Source of the DNA: an uncultured Acidimicrobiaceae bacterium
Lineage (GTDB): Bacteria; Actinomycetota; Acidimicrobiia; Acidimicrobiales; Aldehydirespiratoraceae
DNA: 52,384 bases
Assembly: GCA_913041415.1 (NCBI GenBank)
Contig: CAJWHS010000008.1
Location: 1-52,384, forward strand
Direction of reading: 5' to 3'
This document shows positions 17,366 to 27,272 of the stretch, in pieces. The notes beneath the pieces were generated by a model. The model was given only the letters and a program-made list of their open reading frames with translations, ran no database searches and was not told where the DNA came from. Position numbers and translations under genes: made by a program. Positions within the stretch are counted from its first letter, which is position 1, and each line of letters opens with the position of its first letter.

Positions 17366-17715
17366 ATGGCCACCTCCGACAAATCCAAAGCTGTCCTCGG
17401 GCAGTGGGGTGAGCGCCGCGTTGCCCCCACTACGAGTCCGCGGCCTACGTCGTCTTCGATCTCAATTGGCGCGTGCAGGGCGGCGAGCTCGACCTCGTGA
17501 TGACGCGGGGTGACAAGATCGTGTTCTGCGAGGTCAAGACTCGAAGCAGTGGGCGGTTCGGCTCGGGCTTCAAGGCGGTCGATGAACGGAAGTAACGCTT
17601 CCTGCGTTGCGCCGCCTTGTCATGGCTCGACGCCCACCGTCGACGTGGTCGTCTCCGATTCGATGTCGCCACGGTCACCGGTCCACGGATCGAGATCGTC
17701 GAAGTGGCGTTCTGA
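17366..17715 (+). pseudogene. yraN: Broken YraN (UPF0102) endonuclease-like gene
   Basis: Translation begins MATSDKSKAVLGQWGERRVA and then needs a one-base frame change near 17426-17428 to continue as HYESAAYVVFDLNWRVQGGE, LDLVMTRGDKIVFCEVKTRS and FGSGFKAVDERK, the signature of the YraN family with its nuclease-like E-x-K (EVKTR). A TAA at 17594-17596 then replaces the usual Gln of RKQ, after which the family-like tail (RFLRCAALSWLDAHR, up to IEIVEVAF) continues to a TGA at 17713. Two independent lesions in an otherwise well-kept sequence indicate recent loss. A TAGGTT box with a 6-base spacer still precedes the ATG. YraN normally sits beside comM, which is also destroyed here. Confidence 0.85.
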
Positions 17716-17803
17716 TCGAGCGGTTGGCAAGGTTCGCCCGATGCCGAGTCCTGAAGGTGGGCGTTCTGTTGTCTGTCGTGGGGCGGCCACTCGGTGCGGC
17801 GCG

Positions 17804-18028
17804 CTAGCGGCCCTTCTTCTTCGAGCGAGCCTTGCGGGTCTTGCGGCCGTCCCAGCAGCCTCGGTGCCAGTGCCGACGCAGGTCAGGAGCTTCCTTGGGC
17901 ACGATGGCGTAGTGGCCGGTGCCCGGCTCGATGTCGCGGTTGCAGTTCGGACACACGTACCACTTGTTCGTCTGGTACGGCTGCAGGAAACGGACATCGA
18001 CCTCCCCGTAGGCCTCTGGATCGTCCAT
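17804..18028 (-). CDS. Small zinc-ribbon-like protein (CxxC ... HWHxxC)
   Basis: 74 residues from ATG 18028. Cys26-x-x-Cys29 (YVCPNCN) and His53-Trp-His55-x-x-Cys58 (RRHWHRGCW) could hold one metal ion; the tail is highly basic (KTRKARSKKKGR), suggesting nucleic-acid contact. Similar small actinobacterial proteins exist but have no proven function that I know of. Its ATG overlaps the stop of the upstream 38-residue membrane protein by one base (TGATG), so the two are coupled. Confidence 0.7.
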   Translation of the reverse strand: MDDPEAYGEVDVRFLQPYQTNKWYVCPNCNRDIEPGTGHYAIVPKEAPDLRRHWHRGCWDGRKTRKARSKKKGR

Positions 18029-18144
18029 CACGCGCTCCCGAAGAAGACCCACAGCAGCAAGAGGACCCCAACAACGATTGTTGCGCCGACGAACACGTAG
18101 TCGGCGGGGCGACGCCGATGTGGCCGTGTGGGGTCCATTCCCAT
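18028..18144 (-). CDS. 38-residue single-helix membrane protein
   Basis: ATG 18144 to the TGA at 18030-18028. A basic N-terminus (MGMDPTRPHRRRPADY) leads into one hydrophobic helix (VFVGATIVVGVLLLLWVFF). The stop overlaps the ATG of the zinc-ribbon protein, which argues that it is a real gene. A second ATG two codons in (18138) is also possible. No family recognised. Divergent from the cytochrome gene. Confidence 0.55.
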   Translation of the reverse strand: MGMDPTRPHRRRPADYVFVGATIVVGVLLLLWVFFGSA

Positions 18145-18165
18145 GGGGTCAGTATCGTCGTTGAC

Positions 18166-18540
18166 GTGCGTTCCGCAACCTCGGCCCCCGTGCTCGTTCG
18201 CATCGTTCTCGTGGTCGCCTTCGTCCTCCCACTCGGTGCGTGCGCTGGTGAGTCACCCGAAGTTCCCCTCGGCCCCGACGGCACCCCCGATCCGGCGTTG
18301 ACGATGGGACGCGACGTGTACTCGCAGCGCTGTGCGAACTGTCATGGCGCCGGTGGTGGGGGCGGCACCGGTCCGAAGTTGAGCGACGGGCAGGTGATCA
18401 TCGCCTACCCCGATCCGGCTGATCAGCGGTTGCTGATCGCCAACGGCCGCAATGCCATGCCGTCGTTCTCCGGTTCGCTCTCGAGTACTCAACTCGACGC
18501 GGTCGTCCGCTACACCCGCGAGGTGTTGTCCCAGTCCTGA
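18166..18540 (+). CDS. c-type cytochrome lipoprotein
   Basis: 124 residues from a GTG. The signal peptide ends in a lipobox LPLGAC, with Cys26 as the lipidated residue. The mature part has one heme site, CANCH (in YSQRCANCHGAGG), and a likely axial Met in NAMPSF. It would carry electrons at the outer face of the membrane. The start is supported by TATCGT (18153-18158) with a 7-base spacer, a leaderless layout. No oxidase or dehydrogenase partner is adjacent. Confidence 0.88.
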   Translation: MRSATSAPVLVRIVLVVAFVLPLGACAGESPEVPLGPDGTPDPALTMGRDVYSQRCANCHGAGGGGGTGPKLSDGQVIIAYPDPADQRLLIANGRNAMPSFSGSLSSTQLDAVVRYTREVLSQS

Positions 18541-18608
18541 CGTAGGAACGCCATGCGATTGATCGTCGGCGTGACGGCGACTTCCACCCGTTCTTTTGTC
18601 TAGGTCCC

Positions 18609-18919
18609 ATGTTCGCCACCCTGGTGTCAGCCACCCTGTCCGGCGTCGAGGGCTGGTCTGTCACCATTGAGGTTCAGGTTGCAGATGGGTGTGCGCCGGT
18701 CCTCGACGTCGACGACGTGCTGGTCGCACTCGGGCCCACATCAATCGTCGGGGATGGGCTCGGCGGGGCAGAGGTGGTCATCCCGTGGCATCTGCGCGCG
18801 GTTTTCGATGCGGTCGATGACGGCCCTACCGCGGTCGACCAGTGCTCGATGTCGTCACGTCGCTCGCTGAGTTGGTTGCGTCCGGTCACGTCGTCGATGA
18901 CGGCGTCCGGGTGCGTTGA
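18609..18919 (+). pseudogene. comM'-'dprA deletion scar
   Basis: The first 27 codons (MFATLVSATLSGVEGWSVTI and EVQVADG) are the start of a ComM/YifB Mg-chelatase-like helicase. At about 18687-18692 the sequence changes to CAPVLDVDDVLVALG, the end of the DprA Rossmann domain, and after DDGPTAVDQ the frame shifts by two at about 18842, continuing as LDVVTSLAELVASGHVVDDG to a TGA at 18917: the DprA C-terminal winged helix. The bulk of comM and most of dprA are therefore missing, joined inside one 311-base remnant. The first frame stays open into xerC by chance. ComM and DprA act in natural transformation and recombination, so both functions are lost here. Confidence 0.78.
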
Positions 18920-18971
18920 GCGTGACGTGGCCGCGCCATCACCGTGCGTGAGGCACGACTACAGTGTGTGT

Positions 18972-19850
18972 GTGGCTGCCTGGTACGTCTCCGCCTGGCT
19001 CGAGTCGCTCACGCGTATCGCTCCGTCGACCCGCAGCGTCTATGAGCGTGACATGGCGGCGGCGGTCGCCTGGCTAGACGAGCACGGTGTCACCAATCCT
19101 TCGGCGGTCGAGCGGCGCACGCTGCGGGCCTACCTCGCCGATCTCGAACTTTCCGGCTACGCCCGCCGCACGATCGCTCGCAAGGCGTCGGTGCTACGCC
19201 GCTATTTCGACTGGGCGCGGCGCACGGGACGGGTCGAGAGCGACCCAAGCGCAGCGCTCACTGCGCCGAAGGGCACCGCCAACCTTCCCACCGTGTTGAC
19301 CGCCGCCGAGATGGACGGCCTTCTTGAAGGGTCCGCCCGAGCCGCCGGCGAGCCCGGCGAGATCGACCTCCGCGATCGAGCGGTTATCGAGTTGCTCTAT
19401 GGCAGCGGGATACGGGTGAGCGAATTGTGCGGTCTCGAACTCGACGACATCGACAACAGCGGGGTGCTCCGGGTCTGGGGCAAGGGGTCCAAGCAACGGA
19501 TCGTGCCCGTCTCCGAAGCGGCCGCCGACGCGGTCTCCCGGTGGATTCGTGAGGGTCGACCGAGCATGGTCACCGCCGATACTGCGAAGCCCTCACTGTT
19601 CCTCAACCGGGCGGGCCGCTCGCTGACACCGCGCGATGTGCGACGCATCCTCGATCGTCGAGCGGTATCCCCGACGCACCCGCATGCGCTGCGTCACACC
19701 TTTGCCACTCATCTTCTGGACGGAGGTGCCGATTTGCGTGCTGTGCAGGAAATGTTGGGTCACTCCGATCTCGCCACCACCCAGATCTATACCCGGGTCA
19801 GTCGCGAGCGCATGCGCGACGTTCACCGATCGACACACCCGCGCGCCTAG
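18972..19850 (+). CDS. xerC: Tyrosine recombinase XerC
   Basis: 292 residues. The N-terminal SAM-like domain (residues 1-100) is followed by the catalytic domain with Arg148 (GSGIRVSEL), the lysine turn GKGSKQR (171-176), His238-x-x-Arg241 (HALRHTFATHLL), His264 (LGHSDL) and the nucleophile Tyr273 (QIYTRV). It resolves chromosome dimers at dif with XerD. The start is placed at GTG 18972 because TACAGT (18960-18965) lies 6 bases upstream; the longer open frame belongs to the comM/dprA scar. A location just before rpsB is the usual actinobacterial one for this chromosomal Xer, so it is not a mobile-element integrase. Confidence 0.9.
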   Translation: MAAWYVSAWLESLTRIAPSTRSVYERDMAAAVAWLDEHGVTNPSAVERRTLRAYLADLELSGYARRTIARKASVLRRYFDWARRTGRVESDPSAALTAPKGTANLPTVLTAAEMDGLLEGSARAAGEPGEIDLRDRAVIELLYGSGIRVSELCGLELDDIDNSGVLRVWGKGSKQRIVPVSEAAADAVSRWIREGRPSMVTADTAKPSLFLNRAGRSLTPRDVRRILDRRAVSPTHPHALRHTFATHLLDGGADLRAVQEMLGHSDLATTQIYTRVSRERMRDVHRSTHPRA

Positions 19851-20047
19851 GACTCCCGTGGTCGAACGCGTCGATGACATCGATTGCGTTGGCCCAATGG
19901 GGGTGTGGTTGGTGCGATCGTCGTTGGTTCTCGGTCGAGGTGAACGCCCCGCTTTGGGGAGGCTCCGTCGGGGTGGCCCGGTAGCATGGCGGACGGTCTG
20001 TTCGCAGACTCTGTGCAACCTCACAAGGAGGTCGTCAGCCAACGTCA

Positions 20048-20089
20048 GATCCGGACCACACCCGGTCGCCTCGGCGTCCGGTCCGGATC
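20048..20089 (+). promoter_or_regulatory. Inverted repeat in the rpsB leader
   Basis: GATCCGGAC (20048-20056) pairs perfectly with GTCCGGATC (20081-20089) around a 24-base GC-rich middle, ending 19 bases before the S2 start. S2 mRNA leaders commonly fold into structures bound by S2 for self-control; that role here is inferred. The rest of the 258-base gap from 19851 holds no gene I can support; it has an AAGGAGG-like stretch at 20023-20029 unrelated to the S2 start. Confidence 0.4.
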
Positions 20090-20108
20090 CCTCAACCGGG
20101 AGAACATC

Positions 20109-21032
20109 ATGGCAGTCATTTCCATGAAGCAGTTGCTTGAAGCCGGCGTCCACTTTGGGCATCAGACCCGTCGCTGGAACCCGAAGATGAAGCGCTTCAT
20201 CCACGGTGAGCGCTCCGGCATCCACATCGTCGACCTGCACCAGACGCTCACCCACCTCGAGTCGTCCTACGTGTTCGTTCGCGATCTCGTCGCCAACGGC
20301 GGCACTGTGCTGTTCATCGGTACGAAGAAGCAGGCCCAGGACTCGATCCAGTCCTACGCCGAGCGGTGCAACATGCCCTACATCAACGAGCGGTGGCTCG
20401 GCGGCATGCTCACCAACTTCCAGACCATCTCGAAGCGTGTCTCGAAGATGCAGGAGTATCGCCGCATGCGCGACTCCGGCGAGTTCGAGGCCATGCCTAA
20501 GAAGGAAGCCCTCCTTATCAGCCGCGAGCTGACCAAGCTCGAGCGCAACCTGGGCGGTATCCGCGACATGCAGAAGCTACCCGCCGCCGTCTTCGTGCTC
20601 GACACGAAGAAGGAGCACATCGCCGTCACCGAAGCTCGCAAGATCGGCATCCCGATTGTCGCGGTCGTCGACACCAACTGCGATCCCGACCTCGTCGACT
20701 TCGCTATCCCCGGCAACGACGATGCGATTCGTGCAGGTGAACTCATGAGCCGTGTCATCTCCGACGCAGTACTTGAGGGCCGTTTCATCCGCTCGAAGAA
20801 GGCCGAGGCCTCGGGTGAGGCCCCGGCTCAGCGCAACGTCCTCGAAGAGGCCGAGATCGCCGAGCAGCAGGACCGGGCCCGTGCCGAGGCTGCCGCCGAG
20901 GCCGCCGCTCGCGAAGGCCGTGTGGCCGCTGCAACGGCCGAGGCCGACGCACCGGCCGCCGAAGATGACGCGCCTGCCGATGCCGAGGAAGCCACGCCCT
21001 CCACCGGCGATGAAGGCACCACCGAGTCCTGA
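20109..21032 (+). CDS. rpsB: Ribosomal protein S2 with acidic Ala-rich tail
   Basis: 307 residues. S2 features: [53 protein letters not shown], and [12 protein letters not shown]. After about residue 235 a 70-residue tail rich in Ala, Glu and Asp extends past the usual length of about 240-260. Starts the rpsB-tsf-pyrH-frr group, the standard bacterial order. Confidence 0.97.
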   Translation: MAVISMKQLLEAGVHFGHQTRRWNPKMKRFIHGERSGIHIVDLHQTLTHLESSYVFVRDLVANGGTVLFIGTKKQAQDSIQSYAERCNMPYINERWLGGMLTNFQTISKRVSKMQEYRRMRDSGEFEAMPKKEALLISRELTKLERNLGGIRDMQKLPAAVFVLDTKKEHIAVTEARKIGIPIVAVVDTNCDPDLVDFAIPGNDDAIRAGELMSRVISDAVLEGRFIRSKKAEASGEAPAQRNVLEEAEIAEQQDRARAEAAAEAAAREGRVAAATAEADAPAAEDDAPADAEEATPSTGDEGTTES

Positions 21033-21075
21033 TTCGAACGATCCCTTTCCACTCCGAAACTCAAGGAACACCGAC

Positions 21076-21864
21076 ATGAGCTTCACCGCCAAGGACGTGA
21101 AGGCCCTCCGCGACGCCACCGGCGCCGGCATGATGGACGCCAAGAAATCCCTCGAGGCTGCCGATGGCGACATGGAAGCAGCCACCCAGGCCCTTCGCGA
21201 GAAGGGTCTCGCGAAGGCCGATGCCCGCTCCGACCGTGACAACGATGAGGGCACCGTTGCGATCGCCGTCGACGGCAACACCGCCGCCGTGGTGCAGATC
21301 AAGACCGAGACCGACTTCTCGGCCAAGAACAACGCCATCACCACCCTTGCGCAGACCCTTGCCGATGCCGTCCTCACGGGTGGCCCCGGTGCGGTCGACG
21401 CCCACGCCGACGCCATCGATGATCTCAAGGTCACGATCAAGGAGAACATCGAACTGGGGGCGGTCGAGCAGATCATCGCCACCGACGGCAACATCCTCGA
21501 CACCTACCTGCACAGCCAGGACGGGCGCGGGGTGATCGCCGTCGTCGTCGAGGGCAATGGCGTCAGCCAGGAGGACCTCCATCAGGTCGCTCTGCACATC
21601 GCGTTCGCTAAGCCCACGTACCTGTCCTCCGACGAGATCCCTGCCGATGACATCGAAAAGGAGCGGGTCTCGCTCCTCGAGATCACTAAAGCGGAGGGCA
21701 AGCCCGAGCAGGCCTGGGACAAGATCGTCACGGGCCGACTCAACGCCTGGAAGGGGGAGCGTGCCCTCCTCGAGCAGGGTCTTCACGGCGACAAGACCGC
21801 CGTGAAAGACAGCCTCGGAGGCGGAAACATTGCGCGCTTCATCCAGGTTGTGATCGGATCATGA
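21076..21864 (+). CDS. tsf: Elongation factor Ts
   Basis: 262 residues. Typical start MSFTAKDVKALRDATGAGMM and DAKKSLEAADGD (UBA-like domain), then the core with ETDFSAKN (TDFV-motif equivalent), GVIAVVVEGNG, HIAFAKPTYL and the end NIARFIQVVIG. It exchanges nucleotide on EF-Tu. AAGGA lies upstream of the ATG. pyrH follows after four bases. Confidence 0.96.
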   Translation: MSFTAKDVKALRDATGAGMMDAKKSLEAADGDMEAATQALREKGLAKADARSDRDNDEGTVAIAVDGNTAAVVQIKTETDFSAKNNAITTLAQTLADAVLTGGPGAVDAHADAIDDLKVTIKENIELGAVEQIIATDGNILDTYLHSQDGRGVIAVVVEGNGVSQEDLHQVALHIAFAKPTYLSSDEIPADDIEKERVSLLEITKAEGKPEQAWDKIVTGRLNAWKGERALLEQGLHGDKTAVKDSLGGGNIARFIQVVIGS

Positions 21865-21868
21865 CTGA

Positions 21869-23193
<1,325 letters not shown>

Positions 23194-23223
23194 ACCTCGC
23201 ACTGCTCTGGAAGGGCGTACCCG

Positions 23224-24528
23224 ATGAGTGACGAATCCAACGAGTTCGAGGGCTTTCGAGTCGCCGATAGCGGTGAACCCGTCGACGAGTTCGCGGCGCC
23301 GGGCCGTTCGGTCTTCGGCGACGACGAAATCTCCTTCGAGGAGGACGACGACGCCATCCCGCACTGGAGCGAGCCGCCGACCGGGTCGGTGCCTCAGGTC
23401 GGTGGCGATGCGTCGATGACCTTCGAACCGACTACGGAGCCGACCCTCCCCGAGGCCGAGCCCGACGAACTCGCTGCCTGGGCCGACGTGTCGTCCACGC
23501 CCCACTTGACCAACGACGGGCCCGATGCGGCGCCGCCCGTGCAGCTGGGTGACGTGTCCGACGCCGCCGCCGACTTTTTCGGTTTTGATGATGACCAAGA
23601 TTCCGGTCGTCTCGGCACGGCGATGTCGGAGCCGGCCACTGCTGGTGATGAGCCGTCGCTCGGAGAATCACTGGGTGCGGTCGCTGGGGCAACCGGCAAT
23701 CGAGACATGCCGATGGCGGTCATCGTCGGTGTGGCTCTTGCCGTCCTGTTCTTTGCAGCGATGGCCGTCGGCCCGGTGCCCGCCCTCGTGATCGTCACGA
23801 TTGCGTTGTCCCTTGCCGCCGTCGAGTTCTACAACGCCGTGCGAGTCGCCGGTTACCAGCCCGCTGTGCTGCTTGGTCTCACCGCTGTGCTCTCCCTGCC
23901 GCTGGCGGTCTATTGGAAGGGCGAAGCGGCGATCGGACTAGTGCTCGTATTGTCGATCCTGTTTGGCTCGCTCTGGTACGTCATGGGCGTCAGCCCTGAC
24001 GGCGCCATGCGTGGCCTCGGCGCAACGCTGCTAGGCATCGTGCACATCGGCGTGCTCGGCAGTTTCGCCGCCCTGATGTTGTCGGTCGACACCTACGGAA
24101 AGGGTGTGCTTACCGTTGCCATAATCCTCACCGTTCTCCACGACGTTGGCGGACTCTTCATCGGGAAGGCGCTCGGCCGCACCCCACTGTCGTCCGTCAG
24201 CCCCAACAAGACCATGGAAGGCCTCATCGGTGGTATGGCCGTCGTGCTGATCGCCGCCATCGTCATGGGCGTCATCGGGCAGCCTGCCCCGCTCGCCGGC
24301 GACGCCTTCGATAGCAGTGGATTGTTCACGATGATCGTGATCGGTATCGCTGCAGCGCTCGCTGCTCCGATCGGTGACCTGGCCGAGTCGCAGATCAAGC
24401 GCGATCTCGGCATCAAGGACATGGGTACGATCCTGCCCGGCCACGGGGGCTTGCTCGACCGCTTCGACGGGCTGCTGTTTGTGTTGCCGACGGTCTGGTT
24501 CGTCGCCAACGCCTTCGTGTTCAGCTGA
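23224..24528 (+). CDS. cdsA: Phosphatidate cytidylyltransferase with long acidic N-terminal region
   Basis: 434 residues. Residues 1-160 form a hydrophilic, acidic, low-complexity cytosolic part absent from most CdsA proteins. From about 162 several membrane helices follow, then the CDS signature: SPNKTMEGLIGG, and GDLAESQIKRDLGIKDMG with ILPGHGGLLDRFD near the end. It makes CDP-diacylglycerol from CTP and phosphatidate. The start is the ATG 30 bases after frr. Followed by dxr after seven bases, as in many bacteria. Confidence 0.93.
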   Translation: MSDESNEFEGFRVADSGEPVDEFAAPGRSVFGDDEISFEEDDDAIPHWSEPPTGSVPQVGGDASMTFEPTTEPTLPEAEPDELAAWADVSSTPHLTNDGPDAAPPVQLGDVSDAAADFFGFDDDQDSGRLGTAMSEPATAGDEPSLGESLGAVAGATGNRDMPMAVIVGVALAVLFFAAMAVGPVPALVIVTIALSLAAVEFYNAVRVAGYQPAVLLGLTAVLSLPLAVYWKGEAAIGLVLVLSILFGSLWYVMGVSPDGAMRGLGATLLGIVHIGVLGSFAALMLSVDTYGKGVLTVAIILTVLHDVGGLFIGKALGRTPLSSVSPNKTMEGLIGGMAVVLIAAIVMGVIGQPAPLAGDAFDSSGLFTMIVIGIAAALAAPIGDLAESQIKRDLGIKDMGTILPGHGGLLDRFDGLLFVLPTVWFVANAFVFS

Positions 24529-24535
24529 GCCGACG

Positions 24536-25708
24536 ATGACCACCTCGGTGTCGGTGCTGGGTTCGACCGGCTCGATCGGCACGCAGACACTCGAGATCAT
24601 TCGCGAGCGCCCCGGCGACTATGTCGTCACGGCGCTCGGTGTCGGTCGCAACCCCGACGTCATCGCCCAAGCCGAAGAGTTTCGCCCCCAGGTTGTCGCA
24701 GTTGCCGATGCAGAGGCGGCGGCCGAGATCGGGCCGCAGCTGCCCGAGGGCGCCGACCTGCTGGTGGGCGATGCGGCGATGGCCGACGCTGCACTCACCG
24801 CCGATACCGTCATCAACGGGGTCGTGGGCTTCGCCGGACTGCCCGTCACCCTCGCGACACTCGAGGCGGGCAAGCGTCTCGGCCTGGCCAACAAGGAGTC
24901 GTTGATCGCCGCCGGGCCGGTGGTCCAGCGGGCATGGCAGACCCCAGGTGCGGAGCTGGTTCCGGTCGACAGCGAGCACTGTGCGGTGCATCAGTGTTTG
25001 CGGGCCAACGGCGTTACCGACAAGGTCAACGCAAGCGATCGAGTTCATCGCATCGTGCTCACGGCGAGTGGGGGGCCGTTTCGAGGCCGCACCCGTCAAG
25101 ACCTCGAGCAGGTCACGATCGACGATGCTCTGGTCCATCCCACATGGTCGATGGGGCCGAAAATCACGATCGACTCGTCGACGTTGATGAACAAGGGTCT
25201 CGAGGTGATCGAGGCCCAAGAACTGTTCGGCGTGTCGTTCGACGAGATCGATGTCGTCGTTCATCCGCAGTCGGTGATCCACTCGATGGTCAGCTACACC
25301 GACGGTGCGACGATCGCCCAACTCTCCATGCCGGACATGCGTCTGTGTATCGGGTACGCGCTGGCCTACCCCGATCGCCTCGACGTGCCGTATGGCGCGA
25401 TCGATTGGACCACACTGAGCCGACTCGACTTCCAGCCCCCTGACCTGGAGGCCTTCCCGTGTCTTGGTCTGGCCTACGATGCCGGGCGGGCAGGTGAGAC
25501 AGCACCAGCATGGCTGAGTGCTGCCAATGAGGTCGCGGTCGACGCATTCCTCGCCGGCTCGATCGGATGGGTCGACATCGGCGAGGTAGTCGATGCAGCA
25601 CTCCAACGCTGGCCCGGGTCTCCCGCGAGCGATATCAATGCGGTGCTGGCAGCCGACGCGCAGGCGCGCGATGTCGCATTGGCGGTGATCTCGGCGAAAA
25701 TGGCGTGA
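24536..25708 (+). CDS. dxr: 1-deoxy-D-xylulose 5-phosphate reductoisomerase
   Basis: 390 residues. NADPH-binding LGSTGSIGTQTLEI, the substrate region NKESLIAAG, PVDSEHCAVHQCL (a Cys where most enzymes have Ser), SGGPFRG and HPTWSMGPKITIDSSTLMNK. It makes methylerythritol phosphate, the committed step of the MEP isoprenoid pathway; ispG, a later step, lies two genes on. Its stop overlaps the next ATG by one base. Confidence 0.96.
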   Translation: MTTSVSVLGSTGSIGTQTLEIIRERPGDYVVTALGVGRNPDVIAQAEEFRPQVVAVADAEAAAEIGPQLPEGADLLVGDAAMADAALTADTVINGVVGFAGLPVTLATLEAGKRLGLANKESLIAAGPVVQRAWQTPGAELVPVDSEHCAVHQCLRANGVTDKVNASDRVHRIVLTASGGPFRGRTRQDLEQVTIDDALVHPTWSMGPKITIDSSTLMNKGLEVIEAQELFGVSFDEIDVVVHPQSVIHSMVSYTDGATIAQLSMPDMRLCIGYALAYPDRLDVPYGAIDWTTLSRLDFQPPDLEAFPCLGLAYDAGRAGETAPAWLSAANEVAVDAFLAGSIGWVDIGEVVDAALQRWPGSPASDINAVLAADAQARDVALAVISAKMA

Positions 25709-27213
25709 TGCAGACCGAGACCCCGGTGCCCCCGCCGGAATCCGTCCCGGCGTCGGCTACCGACACCGAGACCACCAACGATTTCAGCGGCCCGATCCTC
25801 ATGATCGCCGCCATCCTCGCCCTTGGCTTTCTCGCCAGCTGGGGCTGGGCCTTTTTTGTCGTTGCGCTGATCTTCATGATCTTCATGCACGAACTCGGTC
25901 ACTACCTCACGGCTCGCTGGACCGGCATGAAGATCACCGAGTTCTTCATCGGTTTCGGACCCCGACTCTGGTCGTTCCGCAAGGGCGAGACCGAATACGG
26001 CGTCAAAGGCGTCCCGGCCGGCGCGTACGTCCGAATCATCGGAATGAACAATCTCGACCCGGTTGAGCCGTGCGACGAGCAACGGTCGTACCGGGTCAAG
26101 TCGTGGCCGCGCAAGATGCTCGTCGTCTCGGCTGGCTCTGCGATGCACTTCATCATGGCGATCGTTCTGCTCGCTGCGCTCGCCCTCTTCTATGGCGTGC
26201 AGAACGATGACGGCGTCTGGCAGGTCTCGCGCACGTCACAGGCGAGCGCCGCCGCCGAACTCGGCATCGAGCCGGGCGACATGATTCTCAGCATAGGCGG
26301 TGAGGAGGTCACGGGCTTCCTGCAGTTCGGCGACCTCGTCCGGGCCCGTGGGGGTGAACTCACGGAGTTCACCTGGGAACGCAACGGCGAGGTCATCACC
26401 GATGCCGTCGTCATCGGCAGTCGTCTCACCGGTGAGGGCGCGGACGCCTTTCAAGGGCTCCTCGAACGCGACCGCATCCTTGCGATCGAGGGCACCGACG
26501 TCGCCAGCTGGGACGATGTCCTCACGGTGCTCGAAGGCCGGGAGGGCGAGTTCGTCGACATCACGGTCGACCCGGTCGGTGAGCAGCTCCCCCGCGTCAT
26601 GGTCGACGTCGAGATCCTCGACATCACCTCGGTCGAGAACCCCACCGTCGGGTTCTTCGGCGTGGGCGATGAGCCGCTGCTCGACAATCTCGGTCTGTTC
26701 GGATCGGCATGGCACGGGGTCACGACCTTCGGCGAGTGGATCGTCGTTTCCGGCGAGGCGCTAGTGCAGTTCTTCACCCCGAGCACCCTCGGGAACTTCT
26801 TGTCCGACACGCTCGGCGGCGGCGGCGCAGTTCTCACCACTGCCACCGATGTAGCCGATCAGCGCGAGATCAACAGTCGAGCGCTGAACATCCGTAATCC
26901 CGACGAGGAGCGGATCCTATCGATTTATGGCGCCGCCCGACTCGGTGCCAATGCGAGTTTCGAGGGCCAACTCCAACTGCTCGCGATTCTTAACATTTTC
27001 ATCGGTGTGTTCAATCTCTTGCCGCTGCCCCCGCTTGATGGTGGACACGTGGCCATTGGCACCTACGAGCGCCTCCGCTCGGTGGGGGGCCGCAAGCACG
27101 AAGTTGACTTCGCCCGGGTGCTACCCCTGACGTATGCGGTGTTCGCATTCCTAGTCGTCATCGGTGTCTTCGCCCTCGCTCGCGACATCATCGACCCGAT
27201 CGACATCGGCTGA
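25708..27213 (+). CDS. rseP: Site-2 membrane metalloprotease RseP/RasP
   Basis: 501 residues. The zinc site is HELGH (61-65) in an early membrane helix, completed by the LDGG motif (about 443-446) in LPLPPLDGGH. Two PDZ-like segments lie between (about 170-240 and 245-310). These proteases cut membrane-spanning anti-sigma factors and leftover signal peptides. Start ATG 25708 shares a base with the dxr stop. The N-terminal 25 residues are acidic and Pro-rich. In mycobacteria the same neighbourhood (dxr-rip1-ispG) holds Rip1. Confidence 0.94.
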   Translation: MQTETPVPPPESVPASATDTETTNDFSGPILMIAAILALGFLASWGWAFFVVALIFMIFMHELGHYLTARWTGMKITEFFIGFGPRLWSFRKGETEYGVKGVPAGAYVRIIGMNNLDPVEPCDEQRSYRVKSWPRKMLVVSAGSAMHFIMAIVLLAALALFYGVQNDDGVWQVSRTSQASAAAELGIEPGDMILSIGGEEVTGFLQFGDLVRARGGELTEFTWERNGEVITDAVVIGSRLTGEGADAFQGLLERDRILAIEGTDVASWDDVLTVLEGREGEFVDITVDPVGEQLPRVMVDVEILDITSVENPTVGFFGVGDEPLLDNLGLFGSAWHGVTTFGEWIVVSGEALVQFFTPSTLGNFLSDTLGGGGAVLTTATDVADQREINSRALNIRNPDEERILSIYGAARLGANASFEGQLQLLAILNIFIGVFNLLPLPPLDGGHVAIGTYERLRSVGGRKHEVDFARVLPLTYAVFAFLVVIGVFALARDIIDPIDIG

Positions 27214-27272
27214 GCCGGGGGGCGTGCCGCCCGTCATCTCCGAGCGAGCGTCGGGCCGATAGCGTTGGGGGC

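Noticed and set aside
17594-17596. TAA in yraN as a recoded codon
   Set aside because: TAA is not a known recoding site here, no downstream element is seen, and a separate frameshift also breaks the gene.
18609-18971. A longer XerC starting at 18609
   Set aside because: The extra 121 codons are the ComM/DprA remnant, not recombinase sequence; XerC begins normally at the GTG at 18972 with a TACAGT box before it.
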